From positions 124,001 to 188,000 of the forward strand of contig NZ_JAHTBL010000003.1 in the NCBI RefSeq assembly GCF_020177595.1: a stretch of DNA of 64,000 nucleotides. The letters are read 5' to 3'. Under the pieces are notes generated by a model. That model worked only from the letters and a program-made list of their open reading frames with translations, was not told where the DNA came from and ran no database searches. Positions 35,363 to 44,368 of the stretch are shown one piece after another. Made by a program: the position numbers and the translations under genes. Each line of letters begins with the position of its first letter. Position 1 is the first letter of the stretch. The stretch is from Cognatishimia sp. MH4019. Lineage in GTDB: Bacteria; Pseudomonadota; Alphaproteobacteria; Rhodobacterales; Rhodobacteraceae.

Positions 35363-36068
35363 GACCGCAAAACTTGGACTTCCCTTGGTGCAGCCCTCGC
35401 AGGCACAAAAGCATGTCACAGTGAACGAGGCATTCACACGGCTGGATAGCCTGACGCAAGTGAGCGTGCTCTCGCGCAGTGTGACGGTACCGCCTGCCGA
35501 TGCGGCTGAGGGCGTGTGCTATCTGGTTCCAACCGGGGCGAGCGCGGCCTGGAACAGCCATGTCGGTGAGATCGCGATCCGGTCGAACAACGGATGGGTT
35601 TTTGTGCCCATGGTTGAGGGTTGGCGCATCTGGGTGGCCGATGAGGGCCAAGCGCTGGATTGGGTTGCGGGAGAATTCGTGTCGGGACTGATAGCGCGAT
35701 CTGCGTCAGGGGCCGCCACGCAAATCAAGATTTGGGAATACGATCAAACACTCGCCAGCGGGTCCGTTGTTGATGGTGCTGAGGAAGTACCAGGCACGGT
35801 GCTTGTTTTTGGGATTACCGGGCGGGTTCTGACCGCATTAAGCGGTAGTTTGAGCGACTGGCAACTGGGGCATGGTTCAAGCGCGGATCGGTATGGCTCT
35901 GGATTGGGTCTGGGTTCAGGATCTTGGCTGCGCGGATTGACGGGGCAACCACAGGCCTATTACAGCGGATTCCGGCCTAAATTCACGGCAAATGGTGGGG
36001 ACTTTGCCGGTGGATCCGTGCGCGTTGCGATCCATTACATGGAATTGGGTTTGCCGAGTGCCTCGTGA
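35355..36068 (+). CDS. DUF2793 protein, GTA tail-fibre-like
   Basis: The 237-residue protein begins MTETAKLGLPLVQPSQAQKHVTVNEA, the DUF2793 signature, and continues through a GEIAIRSNNGWVFVPMVEGWRIWVADEGQALDW block. In R. capsulatus the DUF2793 tail fibre gene (rcc00171) lies away from the main cluster; here the gene overlaps g15 by 8 bases. The C-terminal half (IKIWEYDQTLASGSVVDGAEEVPGT to YMELGLPSAS) looks like a carbohydrate-binding beta-sandwich that could recognise recipient polysaccharide. That role is inference. Confidence 0.85.
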   Translation: MTETAKLGLPLVQPSQAQKHVTVNEAFTRLDSLTQVSVLSRSVTVPPADAAEGVCYLVPTGASAAWNSHVGEIAIRSNNGWVFVPMVEGWRIWVADEGQALDWVAGEFVSGLIARSASGAATQIKIWEYDQTLASGSVVDGAEEVPGTVLVFGITGRVLTALSGSLSDWQLGHGSSADRYGSGLGLGSGSWLRGLTGQPQAYYSGFRPKFTANGGDFAGGSVRVAIHYMELGLPSAS

Positions 36069-36343
36069 TGAAACCCGTCCTGATGGGGGATGTGATCGCT
36101 TTGGCGCGGGCCTTGCGGGCTGCGCCAGACGCGGAACGTGCGTCTCTGATTTCTCAGGTGTTTGCAGATGCGAGCGAAGCAGCCGTCTTTGTGAAAAAGG
36201 CGCGTCGGACGCATCCCGATTTGGGTAACGGGAGCGTTATGGCAGCCAGTTCCCGTTATCCGCAAGTGCCTGAGCCATGGTTGCAGGATCGGGAGTATTG
36301 TCGTTGCTTGCGCGATATTTTTGACTATTTGTCAGAGAGATAA
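36068..36343 (+). CDS. Small protein of unknown function at the GTA end
   Basis: The 91-residue protein starts MKPVLMGDVIALARALRAAPDAERASLISQVFADASEAA, then KKARRTHPDLGNGSVMAASSRYPQVPEPWLQDREYCRCLRDIFDYL. It is helical with a C-R-C pair near the end. I believe similar small proteins occur beside GTA clusters in other Rhodobacteraceae but cannot name a family with certainty. Its ATG shares one base with the DUF2793 stop, so it is translationally coupled to the GTA operon. A terminator lies 138 bases after it. Confidence 0.8.
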   Translation: MKPVLMGDVIALARALRAAPDAERASLISQVFADASEAAVFVKKARRTHPDLGNGSVMAASSRYPQVPEPWLQDREYCRCLRDIFDYLSER

Positions 36344-36480
36344 TCGCGCGAGAGAGGCATCCCGTTCATGTGGCTGGGGCATTCAACCGATGTCTTATCC
36401 GAAGTGACCATTTGCTGCTCTGAATCGTCCTCGCATCCTCCTTTTCAGGCGCTTTGATAGACGCAAGTAGCCGTGTCTTT

Positions 36481-36501
36481 GGCGTCATTCTGACGCCTTT
36501 T
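36481..36501 (+). terminator. Rho-independent terminator closing the GTA operon
   Basis: GGCGTC (36481-36486) pairs with GACGCC (36492-36497) around ATTCT and is followed by TTTT. It lies between the last GTA-linked gene and cysE. Confidence 0.75.
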
Positions 36502-36547
36502 CATTGCCTTGTTCCATGGGCTCGCTTATTTGAGGAAGAGGCGACGC

Positions 36548-36562
36548 CGCATTTTGCGGCAA
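36548..36562 (+). promoter_or_regulatory. Small hairpin just before the cysE ribosome site
   Basis: GCCGC and GCGGC enclose ATTTT and end 3 bases before TGAGG, 13 bases from the cysE start. It could modulate translation. Confidence 0.35.
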
Positions 36563-36575
36563 TGAGGTCCAGACC

Positions 36576-37385
36576 ATGGCGACTTTGACGAACAGTTTGC
36601 GCAGTGTTGATCCCCTTTGGGACCGCATCCGTGAAGAAGCACAGGAGGCCGTTCGCGCCGAACCTTTGCTGGGCGGGTTAATCCATTCCAGCCTGCTGCA
36701 CCACGATAGCGTGGAAAGTGCGTTGGCCTACCGGCTGGCGCTAAAGCTGGCTTCGGGCGAGATGTCAGAGCAGTTGCTGCGGGAGATCATGGATGAGGCC
36801 TATGCGGCGGATTCTCGTCTAGCCGAAGCGGCGCGTGCTGATCTGGCCGCCATCTACGAGCGGGACCCGGCCTGCCATCGCCTGATCCAGCCAATCCTGT
36901 ATTTCAAAGGCTTCCAAGCGGTTCAGGCTTATCGCATCGGCCACTGGCTGTGGAGCGAAGGGCGCAAGGATTTGGCATACTTCTTCCAGATGCGCGTGTC
37001 TGAGGTCTTCGGGATCGACATTCATCCGGCGGCAAAGATTGGCAAAGGTTTGATGATTGACCACGCCCATTCGATTGTGATCGGTGAGACGGCGGTCGTT
37101 GGGGATAACGTATCCATGCTGCATTCGGTGACACTGGGCGGCACGGGCAAGGAAGATGATGATCGTCATCCCAAGATCGCCAATGGCGTGCTGATTGGAG
37201 CGGGCGCAAAGGTGCTTGGCAACATTCACGTCGGCCATTGCAGCCGGATCGCCGCAGGGTCCGTCGTGCTTGAGGACATCCCACCGATGAAAACCGTGGC
37301 CGGTGTGCCTGCGAAGATCGTCGGGGAAGCCGGTTGTTCGCAGCCGTCGATCACCATGGATCAGCTGTTGAAAAGCCATCTTTAA
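36576..37385 (+). CDS. cysE: Serine O-acetyltransferase
   Basis: The 269-residue enzyme makes O-acetylserine for cysteine synthesis. The helical N-terminal domain (1 to about 145) is followed by the left-handed beta-helix with hexapeptide repeats: GIDIHPAAKIGKGLMIDHAHSIVIGETAVVGDNVSMLHSVTLGGTGK, then GAKVLGNIHVGHCSRIAAGSVV. The catalytic His is in DHAHS. The C-terminus ends in hydrophobic LLKSHL rather than the classic Ile used to bind CysK. In R. capsulatus cysE also lies next to the GTA cluster, so this is conserved order. Confidence 0.96.
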   Translation: MATLTNSLRSVDPLWDRIREEAQEAVRAEPLLGGLIHSSLLHHDSVESALAYRLALKLASGEMSEQLLREIMDEAYAADSRLAEAARADLAAIYERDPACHRLIQPILYFKGFQAVQAYRIGHWLWSEGRKDLAYFFQMRVSEVFGIDIHPAAKIGKGLMIDHAHSIVIGETAVVGDNVSMLHSVTLGGTGKEDDDRHPKIANGVLIGAGAKVLGNIHVGHCSRIAAGSVVLEDIPPMKTVAGVPAKIVGEAGCSQPSITMDQLLKSHL

Positions 37386-37403
37386 GGCTTTGACGTAAAA
37401 CAA

Positions 37404-37434
37404 AAAGGGCGGCCCAAGCGAGCCGCCCTTTGTC
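37404..37434. terminator. Bidirectional terminator between cysE and pdhC
   Basis: AAAGGGCGGC (37404-37413) pairs perfectly with GCCGCCCTTT (37422-37431) around eight bases, with A and T runs on the two sides serving both convergent units. Confidence 0.9.
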
Positions 37435-37452
37435 GTTTCTGAGGCCGCCGCG

Positions 37453-38760
37453 TTACGCCAGCATGGTCATTGGGTTCTCAAGATTATCCTTGATCGCGGT
37501 CAGCAGTTCCGCGCCCATTGCACCATCAATCACACGGTGGTCGACCGACAATGTGACGGACATGACGATCGCTACGGCCAATTCGCCATCTGCACCAACA
37601 ACGGGTTTCTTTACTCCCGCGCCGACTGCAAGGATCGCGCCGTGGGGCGGGTTGATGACCGCGTCAAAATTGTCGATGCCGAACATCCCAAGGTTCGAGA
37701 TGGCAAACGTGCCGCCCTGATACTCATGGGGTGCCAGCTTGCGGTCGCGCGCGCGGGCGGCGAGGTCTTTCATCTCGGCTGACAGTGCCGACAGCGACTT
37801 CATCTCGGCGTCTTTCAGCACCGGTGTGAACAACCCGCCTTCGATGGCCACGGCCACTGCGACGTCCGAAGGCGTCAGTTTCAGCACTTTGTCACCGGCC
37901 CAGACCGCGTTTGCGTCGGGCACTTGTTGCAGCGCCAAAGCACAGGCCTTGATGACGAAGTCGTTGACCGACAGCTTCACGCCGCGCGGCTCAAGCTGCT
38001 TGTTGAGCTGGCTGCGGAACTTCATCAGATTGTCGAGCTGGATATCCCGGCGCAGGTAGAAATGCGGGATGGTCTGCTTGGCTTCCGTCAGACGCGCGGC
38101 AATCGTTTTGCGCATTCCGTCAAGCGGCACGGCCTCATACTCGCGCCCTTCATACATCTTCTCGACAGCGCTGGCAGACATGCCTTCCGCGGCAGTCGCC
38201 GGAGCCGGAGCGGCCTCCGCCTTTGCAGGGGCTGCGTCGGACTTTGCGGGCTGTGCGTTTGCGTTTTTGACATCGGCTTTGACGATGCGGCCTTTGGGGC
38301 CAGAGCCTTTGATCTGGCTCAGATCCAGACCTTTATCCGCTGCGATCCGGCGGGCCAGCGGGGATGCGAAGATACGCGTGCCGTCGCTGGACGCGGGCGC
38401 TGCGGGGGCAGGGGTCGCCGCAGCAGAGGGCGCGGACTCTTCCGAGACCGGGGCTTTCTCTTCAGTCGCTGCAGGGGCCGCAGGGGCGGAGGCTTCGCCA
38501 ATGTCATCGGCGCTTTCCCCATCTTCCAACAGCACGGCAATCGGTGTGTTCACCTTCACCGCTTCTGTGCCTTCGGCGACGAGGATTTTCCCGATGACGC
38601 CTTCATCTACGGCTTCAAATTCCATGGTGGCCTTGTCGGTCTCGATCTCGGCCAGAAGGTCACCGGAATTGACGGTATCGCCTTCCTTGACCAACCATTT
38701 GGCCAGCGTGCCTTCCTCCATCGTCGGAGAGAGCGCGGGCATCAATACTTCAGTAGGCAT
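37453..38760 (-). CDS. pdhC: Pyruvate dehydrogenase E2 (dihydrolipoyl acetyltransferase)
   Basis: The 435-residue protein has one lipoyl domain (1-80) with the lipoylated Lys in [12 protein letters not shown], an Ala/Pro linker, a peripheral subunit-binding domain ([33 protein letters not shown], about 130-165) and the acetyltransferase core with catalytic His and Asp in [16 protein letters not shown]. It transfers acetyl groups to CoA. The start at 38760 follows a GGAGAGCGAGCCC-type site; 18 residues upstream overlap pdhB and are excluded. Last gene of the pdhA-pdhB-pdhC operon. No E3 gene lies in the window. Confidence 0.97.
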   Translation of the reverse strand: MPTEVLMPALSPTMEEGTLAKWLVKEGDTVNSGDLLAEIETDKATMEFEAVDEGVIGKILVAEGTEAVKVNTPIAVLLEDGESADDIGEASAPAAPAATEEKAPVSEESAPSAAATPAPAAPASSDGTRIFASPLARRIAADKGLDLSQIKGSGPKGRIVKADVKNANAQPAKSDAAPAKAEAAPAPATAAEGMSASAVEKMYEGREYEAVPLDGMRKTIAARLTEAKQTIPHFYLRRDIQLDNLMKFRSQLNKQLEPRGVKLSVNDFVIKACALALQQVPDANAVWAGDKVLKLTPSDVAVAVAIEGGLFTPVLKDAEMKSLSALSAEMKDLAARARDRKLAPHEYQGGTFAISNLGMFGIDNFDAVINPPHGAILAVGAGVKKPVVGADGELAVAIVMSVTLSVDHRVIDGAMGAELLTAIKDNLENPMTMLA

Positions 38761-38773
38761 GGGCTCGCTCTCC

Positions 38774-40144
38774 TTAGCGGTAGGTGACTTTGCGGGCGGC
38801 TTCGACGACCTCATCGGTCGTCACAAGCGCCAGCTTTTCGAGGTTGGCCGCATAGGGCATCGGCACGTCTTTGCCCGTGCAGTTGATGACCGGCGCATCA
38901 AGGTAATCGAACGCCTCCTGCATCAGCACGGCAGAGATGTGGTTGCCGATGGAACAGACGGGGAAGCCTTCCTCGACCGTGATGCAGCGGTTGGTTTTCA
39001 TGACCGAATTGATGACCGTCGCCGTGTCCATCGGGCGCAAGGTGCGCAGGTCGATGACCTCGGCGCTGATGCCATCTGCGGACAGTTTCTCTGCCGCTTC
39101 CAAAGCATACTGCATCCCGATCCCGAAGCTGACGATGGTCAGGTCCGTGCCTTCGCGGGCAACCTTTGCCTTGCCGAAGGGGATCGTGAAATCATCCATC
39201 ACCGGCACGTCGAAGGAGCGGCCATAGAGGATCTCGTTTTCTAGGAAGACCACCGGGTTGGGGTCGCGGATCGCTGTTTTCAGCAAGCCTTTCGCATCAG
39301 CAGCCGAGTACGGCATCACCACTTTCAGACCCGGAACCTGACTATACCAAGCGGCAAAGTCATGGCTATGCTGCGCACCCACACGGGCTGCAGCGCCGTT
39401 GGCCCCGCGGAACACCATCGGTGCTCCCATCTGACCGCCGGACATATAGAGCGTCTTGGCGGCAGAGTTGATGATGTGGTCAATCGCTTGCAGTGCGAAG
39501 TTGAAGGTCATGAACTCGACAATCGGGCGCAAGCCCCCGAATGCGGCACCCACGGCGATGCCGGTGAAGCCATGCTCGGTGATCGGCGTGTCGATCACGC
39601 GCTTGGCACTGAATTCGTCCAGCAGGCCCTGAGACACTTTGTAAGCGCCCTGATATTCAGCGACTTCCTCGCCCATCAAATAGACCGTCTCGTCCCGGCG
39701 CATTTCCTCGGCCATGGCGTCACGCAAGGCTTCGCGCACGGTGGTCGATTTCATCTCGGTGCCTTCGGGCCAGTCTGGGCTGGTGTCGGCTTGCTGCACG
39801 GGCGTGGCCACTTCGGCAGCCACCGGGGCGGGGGCCTCGGCCTTTTCCTCGGGGGCTGCGGCAGCCGGTGTTGCGGCTTCGGCCACAGCGTCGGCGTCTT
39901 CGCCTTCTTCCAGCAGCACTGCGATGGGCGTGTTCACTTTCACGCCTTCCGTGCCTTCGTCCACCATGATCTTGCCCATGGTGCCTTCGTCGACCGCCTC
40001 GAATTCCATCGTGGCTTTGTCGGTTTCGATCTCGGCAATAATCATGCCGGATGTGATCTCGTCGCCTTCTTTCACCAGCCATTTGGCCAGCGTGCCTTCT
40101 TCCATTGTCGGAGACAGGGCGGGCATCAGAATTTCGGTTGCCAT
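38774..40144 (-). CDS. pdhB: Pyruvate dehydrogenase E1 beta with N-terminal lipoyl domain
   Basis: The 456-residue protein begins with a lipoyl domain (1-80, [12 protein letters not shown]) and an Ala/Pro/Glu linker, then the E1-beta fold from about residue 135: [59 protein letters not shown] and [30 protein letters not shown] lipoyl-bearing E1-beta is known from Rhizobiales and Rhodobacterales. The lipoyl part is almost the same as that of pdhC, so the two form a direct repeat. pdhA ends 4 bases before it. Confidence 0.97.
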   Translation of the reverse strand: MATEILMPALSPTMEEGTLAKWLVKEGDEITSGMIIAEIETDKATMEFEAVDEGTMGKIMVDEGTEGVKVNTPIAVLLEEGEDADAVAEAATPAAAAPEEKAEAPAPVAAEVATPVQQADTSPDWPEGTEMKSTTVREALRDAMAEEMRRDETVYLMGEEVAEYQGAYKVSQGLLDEFSAKRVIDTPITEHGFTGIAVGAAFGGLRPIVEFMTFNFALQAIDHIINSAAKTLYMSGGQMGAPMVFRGANGAAARVGAQHSHDFAAWYSQVPGLKVVMPYSAADAKGLLKTAIRDPNPVVFLENEILYGRSFDVPVMDDFTIPFGKAKVAREGTDLTIVSFGIGMQYALEAAEKLSADGISAEVIDLRTLRPMDTATVINSVMKTNRCITVEEGFPVCSIGNHISAVLMQEAFDYLDAPVINCTGKDVPMPYAANLEKLALVTTDEVVEAARKVTYR

Positions 40145-40148
40145 GTCT

Positions 40149-41159
40149 TCAAGCCTCCTGGGGAACTTCAGTTGCGTAGATATCTGTCCAAAGCTCTTCG
40201 AGCGCGGGCTCCGGGCTCTCTTTGGAGAACTCGGCGGCCCCGTTCACGACGGCTTTGATCTCTTTGTCGATGGCTTTGAGGTCATCTTCGGTCGCGTGTT
40301 TGCCGGTCAGCAGCAGATCGCGGACCTGTTCAATCGGGTCCCGCTCATCGCGCATCTTCTGCACTTCCTCGCGGGTCCGGTATTTCGCCGGGTCCGACAT
40401 GGAGTGGCCGCGATAACGGTATGTCTTGATCTCAAGGATATAGGGACCTTTGCCCGCGCGGCAGTGCGCAACGGCTTTCTCACCGGCCTCCTTGACGGCC
40501 AGAACGTCCATCCCGTCGACTTCTTCACCGGGGATACCATAGGCCGCGCCACGTTCCCAAAGCGAGGGCGACTTGGTTGAGCGTTGAACGCTCGTTCCCA
40601 TGGCGTATTGGTTGTTTTCAATGACAAAAATGACGGGCAGGTCCCAGATCATCGCCATATTGTAGGTCTCATAGACCTGACCCTGATTGGCAGCCCCATC
40701 ACCGAAATAAGCGAATGTGACGCCGCCATTCTCAAGATACTTGTCCGCAAAGGCGAGGCCTGCGCCGATGGGCACTTGCGCACCCACAATGCCATGGCCG
40801 CCGTAGAAATGCTTCTCTTTGCTGAACATATGCATCGAGCCGCCCTTGCCGCGCGAATAGCCGCCCTCGCGGCCTGTCAGCTCGGCCATCACGCCTTTGG
40901 GATCCATCCCGCAAGCCAGCATATGCCCATGATCGCGGTAGGATGTTACCCGCTTGTCGCCTTCGGAGGCGGCGGCTTCGAGGCCGACGACAACGGCTTC
41001 CTGACCGATATAGAGGTGACAGAAACCGCCGATGAGACCCATGCCGTAGAGCTGACCCGCCTTTTCCTCGAATCGCCGGATCAGCAACATCTCTTTATAG
41101 TGCCCCAGCAGTTCCTCAGCGGAAACATTTGGTTTCGCTGGCTTTTTCTTCGTCGCCAT
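40149..41159 (-). CDS. pdhA: Pyruvate dehydrogenase E1 alpha
   Basis: The 336-residue subunit has the thiamine diphosphate motif [37 protein letters not shown] and the phosphorylation-loop-like [20 protein letters not shown] of E1-alpha. [32 protein letters not shown] is conserved. With pdhB it decarboxylates pyruvate. First gene of the operon. A palindrome around TTAGCGTTAA lies 32 bases upstream of the ATG, and GGAGGAG is the ribosome site. Confidence 0.97.
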   Translation of the reverse strand: MATKKKPAKPNVSAEELLGHYKEMLLIRRFEEKAGQLYGMGLIGGFCHLYIGQEAVVVGLEAAASEGDKRVTSYRDHGHMLACGMDPKGVMAELTGREGGYSRGKGGSMHMFSKEKHFYGGHGIVGAQVPIGAGLAFADKYLENGGVTFAYFGDGAANQGQVYETYNMAMIWDLPVIFVIENNQYAMGTSVQRSTKSPSLWERGAAYGIPGEEVDGMDVLAVKEAGEKAVAHCRAGKGPYILEIKTYRYRGHSMSDPAKYRTREEVQKMRDERDPIEQVRDLLLTGKHATEDDLKAIDKEIKAVVNGAAEFSKESPEPALEELWTDIYATEVPQEA

Positions 41160-41186
41160 AAGGTGGTTCTCCTCCGGGTCGGCAAG

Positions 41187-41204
41187 TAGTTTAGCGTTAA
41201 ACTA
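41187..41204. promoter_or_regulatory. Palindrome TAGTTTAGCGTTAAACTA upstream of pdhA
   Basis: Eight of nine base pairs are symmetric about the centre. The core TTAGCGTTAA resembles TTAGCGCTAA before eno. The form suits a LacI-family operator. Confidence 0.55.
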
Positions 41205-41274
41205 TCACCTAACATGGAAAGTTTCGCAACGTCACAGGAAAAAACGCCGCAATCAAAAGGGGCCGGGACAGGCT

Positions 41275-41324
41275 GTATGGTTTTGGTATGGTTCGGGTAT
41301 GGCTTGCGTATGGCACGCGTATGT
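41275..41324 (+). repeat. Five 11-bp direct repeats (GTATGG-N5) before the VOC gene
   Basis: GTATGG occurs at 41275, 41286, 41297 and 41308, and GTATGT at 41319, each exactly 11 bases after the last. The period is one helical turn, so all copies face the same side of the DNA. The last ends 23 bases before the start codon at 41348. Confidence 0.75.
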
Positions 41325-41347
41325 ACAGGTTTTCAGAGGCACCGATC

Positions 41348-41809
41348 ATGAGCGCACATCCCCCTGTCACCGTCAAAGCACTTGGCGAAATTGCGATCCG
41401 TTGTGCAGACCTTGCCAAGATGACCGGTTTCTATCGGCACGTGGTGGGGTTGGAGGTGCTCCAAGACTTTTCCGATACCGGCATCGTCTTCTTCAAGATC
41501 GCCGACGGCTATGGGGGCCACACAAGTGTCCTGGCCCTGTTCGGGCCGGGCGCGGGGCGACCAGACTTGCATGCCCAATCCGAGGACACGCCAGAGACCG
41601 GGGCGCGCTCGTCGCTGCACCATATCGCGTTGACGGTGGATTTCGGCGCGCAAGACGAACTGATGGCGTGGCTTGAAGGGCAGGGCGTCCCCTACAGAAC
41701 ACAGGTCTTCGACTGGATCGGCTGGCGGGGCGTCTTCATTGAGGACCCGGAGGGCAACACGGTGGAGTTTGTCGCGGCCGACAAAAGCCTGTTGGCGCAG
41801 AGTGGCTAG
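41348..41809 (+). CDS. VOC-family (glyoxalase-like) protein
   Basis: The 153-residue protein has two vicinal-oxygen-chelate repeats: IAIRCADLAKMTGFYRHVVGLEVLQDF and HHIALTVDFGAQDELMAWLEGQGVPYRTQVFDWIGWRGVFIEDPEGNTVEFVA. The His of HHIA and the Glu of NTVEFV are plausible metal ligands. The family includes lyases, dioxygenases and resistance proteins, so the reaction is unknown. The ATG at 41348 (MSAHPPVTVKAL) is chosen; earlier in-frame starts lie inside the repeat array. Convergent with the FtsB-like gene, overlapping by 4 bases. Confidence 0.85.
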   Translation: MSAHPPVTVKALGEIAIRCADLAKMTGFYRHVVGLEVLQDFSDTGIVFFKIADGYGGHTSVLALFGPGAGRPDLHAQSEDTPETGARSSLHHIALTVDFGAQDELMAWLEGQGVPYRTQVFDWIGWRGVFIEDPEGNTVEFVAADKSLLAQSG

Positions 41810-42108
41810 CGAACGACAATCTCATCATGACGGATCAGGCCCAGCACGTCGCGGGCCTGTTCGTCCAGCAGGTCCAGATCAAGAAACGTGTCCGACAGGC
41901 GCCGGGTCTTGTTGTCCATGATCGCCACCTCGTGGTTCAACTCGGCCAACTCGCTGCGCAGTACATCGGCCTCGGCGCGGATTTCGGCCTCGCGGAACAG
42001 GCCATAATCCCCCTGCACGGCGGCGAAGGTGAAATAGAGCCCGGCTGCGAACATTGCGCCGAAATACAAAGCGATGCCCAAACCGGGGCGGGAGCGTGAT
42101 TGCGTCAT
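41806..42108 (-). CDS. FtsB/DivIC-like septum formation protein
   Basis: The 100-residue protein has a short cytoplasmic N-terminus, one TM helix (about 11-30) and a coiled coil (EAEIRAEADVLRSELAELNHEVAIMDNKTRRLS), followed by LDLDLLDEQARDVLGLIRHDEIVV. This is the DivIC/FtsB layout of the divisome subcomplex with FtsL and FtsQ. In relatives it lies near pdhA and eno as here. The ATG at 42108 has GAGG in front. Confidence 0.88.
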   Translation of the reverse strand: MTQSRSRPGLGIALYFGAMFAAGLYFTFAAVQGDYGLFREAEIRAEADVLRSELAELNHEVAIMDNKTRRLSDTFLDLDLLDEQARDVLGLIRHDEIVVR

Positions 42109-42357
42109 GGTCTGCCTCAATGTCGCCTCTGATGGGCAACTGAAACGATAGAATCACATCCCCCCGCAAAAGGGAATCCCCTTAGCCAAAAAACATACAC
42201 TTTCGTGTCGGGCTCCCAGCACGCTGTATGTGGATCGCAACTGTTGGCAATCCGCCGCCGATCAAAAACCGGGCCGAGAAGGTGCTTTGCCCGGTGACAT
42301 ATCGCAGTTACACTCGGTGGATTACCTCCCACACAGCACCAACAGGGGATCCCTCAG

Positions 42358-44313
42358 ATGTCATTCTCACTCAGCCGTCGTGGCTTTCTGGCCACCAGCG
42401 CGGGTTTCATAGCGCTTCACCCATTTTCGGCCAATGCGGCCAGCAATCAGGCGCATTTGCGGATCATGGAGACGACCGACCTGCATGTGCATGTCTTCCC
42501 CTATGATTACTACGGGGACCGGCCCGTTGATACGGTCGGTCTGGCGCGCACCGCGTCGCTGATCAAAGAGATCCGCGACGAGGCCACGAATGCGCTTTTG
42601 ATCGACAATGGCGATTTTCTGCAAGGCAATCCGATGGGCGATTACATAGCCTATGAGCGCGGCATGAAAGAGGGCGACACCCACCCGGTTATTCAAGCCA
42701 TGAACACGCTTGGCTTTGACGCGTCCACGCTGGGCAATCACGAATTCAACTATGGTCTCGACTTCCTGATGAAGTCGCTGGCCGGGGCAGATTTCCCCGT
42801 TGTCAGCGCCAATGTCGCGCTGGAGCGGGGCAGCGATCCCACCAAGGACAAGACCCTGATCCCGCCTTATGTCATTCTGGATCACACGGTGACGGATGGG
42901 GATGGCGCAGATCATGCGATCAAGGTGGGTCTGATCGGATTTGTGCCGCCACAAATCATGACTTGGGACCGTCGTCATCTGGAGGGCAAGGTGCAGGCAC
43001 GTGACATCGTCGAGACCGCCAAAGCCTATATCCCTCAGATGAAAGAGCAGGGCGCCGACATCATTGTTGTGCTGTCGCATTCCGGGATCGGATCAGCAGA
43101 TGCCACGGACGGGATGGAGAACGCCGCAGTTCCGCTGGCCGCGCTTGACGGGGTGGATGCGATCCTGACAGGTCACAGCCATCTGGTTTTCCCGTCCCCG
43201 AACTATGCCGATTTTGCGGGGGCGGATGTCGATGCCGGAACGCTGATGGGCACGCCTGCCACGATGGGCGGGTTCTGGGGCAGCCATATGGGTCTGATTG
43301 ATCTGCTGGTCGAGAAAGACGGCAATGAATGGCGCGTTGTCTCGGCGACGTCGGAGGCCCGCCCGATCTCCAGACGCAATGAGGATCGGTCGGTTGAAGC
43401 GCTGGTCGAAAGCGACGACGAGGTTCTGGCCTCGGTTCAGGCCGAGCATGATGAAACCCTTGCTTATGTGCGCCGCGCAGTTGGCAAGACCGACGCGCCG
43501 CTGCACAGCTATTTTGCGCTGGTGGCCGATGATCCGTCGGTTCAGATCGTCTCGATTGCACAGCTTTGGTATATTGAGCAGATGCTCAAAGGGACCGAGC
43601 ATGAAGGTCTGCCGATCCTGTCAGCTGCCGCGCCTTTCAAGGCGGGGGGTCGTGGGGGGCCGGAGTACTACACGGACGTGCCGGAGGGGGATGTGGCGAT
43701 CAAGAATGTCGCTGATCTCTATCTCTACCCCAACACCGCGCGGGCGGTTCGTGTGACGGGCCAGCAGGTGAAAGACTGGCTGGAACGCTCTGCCGGGATG
43801 TTCAATCAGGTGGAGCCGGGCGCGCAGGATGTGGTCCTTCTGAACCCTGATTTCCCAAGCTACAATTTCGATGTGATCGACGGGGTCACCTATCAGATCG
43901 ACTTGTCGCAGCCGTCCAAATACGACCCGAAAGGCGAGCTGCTGGACGCGGAGGCGAGCCGCATTGTGAACCTTGCCTATGATGGCGCGCCGCTTGATCT
44001 TGCCGCAGAGTTCATCATCGCAACCAATAATTACCGTGCGGGTGGTGGTGGCAATTTCCCCGGCGCGACCCCGGAAACGACTGTGTTTGAAGGGCCCGAC
44101 ACCAACCGCGATATTATCGTGCGCTACATTGTCGAGAAGGGGACGATCAGCCCGCGTGCGGATAATAACTGGTCCTTCGCCGAGATGGATGGGACCACAG
44201 TTCTGTTTGACACAGGGCCTGCAGCGAAAGCCTATGTGGATCAGGTGGGGCTGACGATGGAAGAGGCGGGCGAAGGTCCTGACGGCTTCGCGCGCTTCCG
44301 TATCTCGTTGTAG
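42358..44313 (+). CDS. cpdB: Periplasmic 2',3'-cyclic-nucleotide phosphodiesterase / 3'-nucleotidase
   Basis: The 651-residue protein starts with a twin-arginine-type signal ([17 protein letters not shown] to ANAA, about 28 residues). The metallophosphatase domain has [56 protein letters not shown] and [10 protein letters not shown]. The C-terminal 5'-nucleotidase domain has [26 protein letters not shown] and [15 protein letters not shown]. It releases phosphate and nucleosides from extracellular nucleotides, which suits a marine bacterium. Transport by Tat rather than Sec is inferred from the RR motif and metal site. Confidence 0.93.
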   Translation: MSFSLSRRGFLATSAGFIALHPFSANAASNQAHLRIMETTDLHVHVFPYDYYGDRPVDTVGLARTASLIKEIRDEATNALLIDNGDFLQGNPMGDYIAYERGMKEGDTHPVIQAMNTLGFDASTLGNHEFNYGLDFLMKSLAGADFPVVSANVALERGSDPTKDKTLIPPYVILDHTVTDGDGADHAIKVGLIGFVPPQIMTWDRRHLEGKVQARDIVETAKAYIPQMKEQGADIIVVLSHSGIGSADATDGMENAAVPLAALDGVDAILTGHSHLVFPSPNYADFAGADVDAGTLMGTPATMGGFWGSHMGLIDLLVEKDGNEWRVVSATSEARPISRRNEDRSVEALVESDDEVLASVQAEHDETLAYVRRAVGKTDAPLHSYFALVADDPSVQIVSIAQLWYIEQMLKGTEHEGLPILSAAAPFKAGGRGGPEYYTDVPEGDVAIKNVADLYLYPNTARAVRVTGQQVKDWLERSAGMFNQVEPGAQDVVLLNPDFPSYNFDVIDGVTYQIDLSQPSKYDPKGELLDAEASRIVNLAYDGAPLDLAAEFIIATNNYRAGGGGNFPGATPETTVFEGPDTNRDIIVRYIVEKGTISPRADNNWSFAEMDGTTVLFDTGPAAKAYVDQVGLTMEEAGEGPDGFARFRISL

Positions 44314-44332
44314 AAAAAGGGCCGTAGTAAAG

Positions 44333-44366
44333 AAAAGGGGCCACGCGGTTGCGCGGCCCTTTTACG
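44333..44366. terminator. Bidirectional terminator between cpdB and the aldolase gene
   Basis: AAAAGGGGCC and GGCCCTTTT pair with an inner CGC/GCG stem, with A and T tracts on both sides. Confidence 0.85.
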
Positions 44367-44368
44367 TT

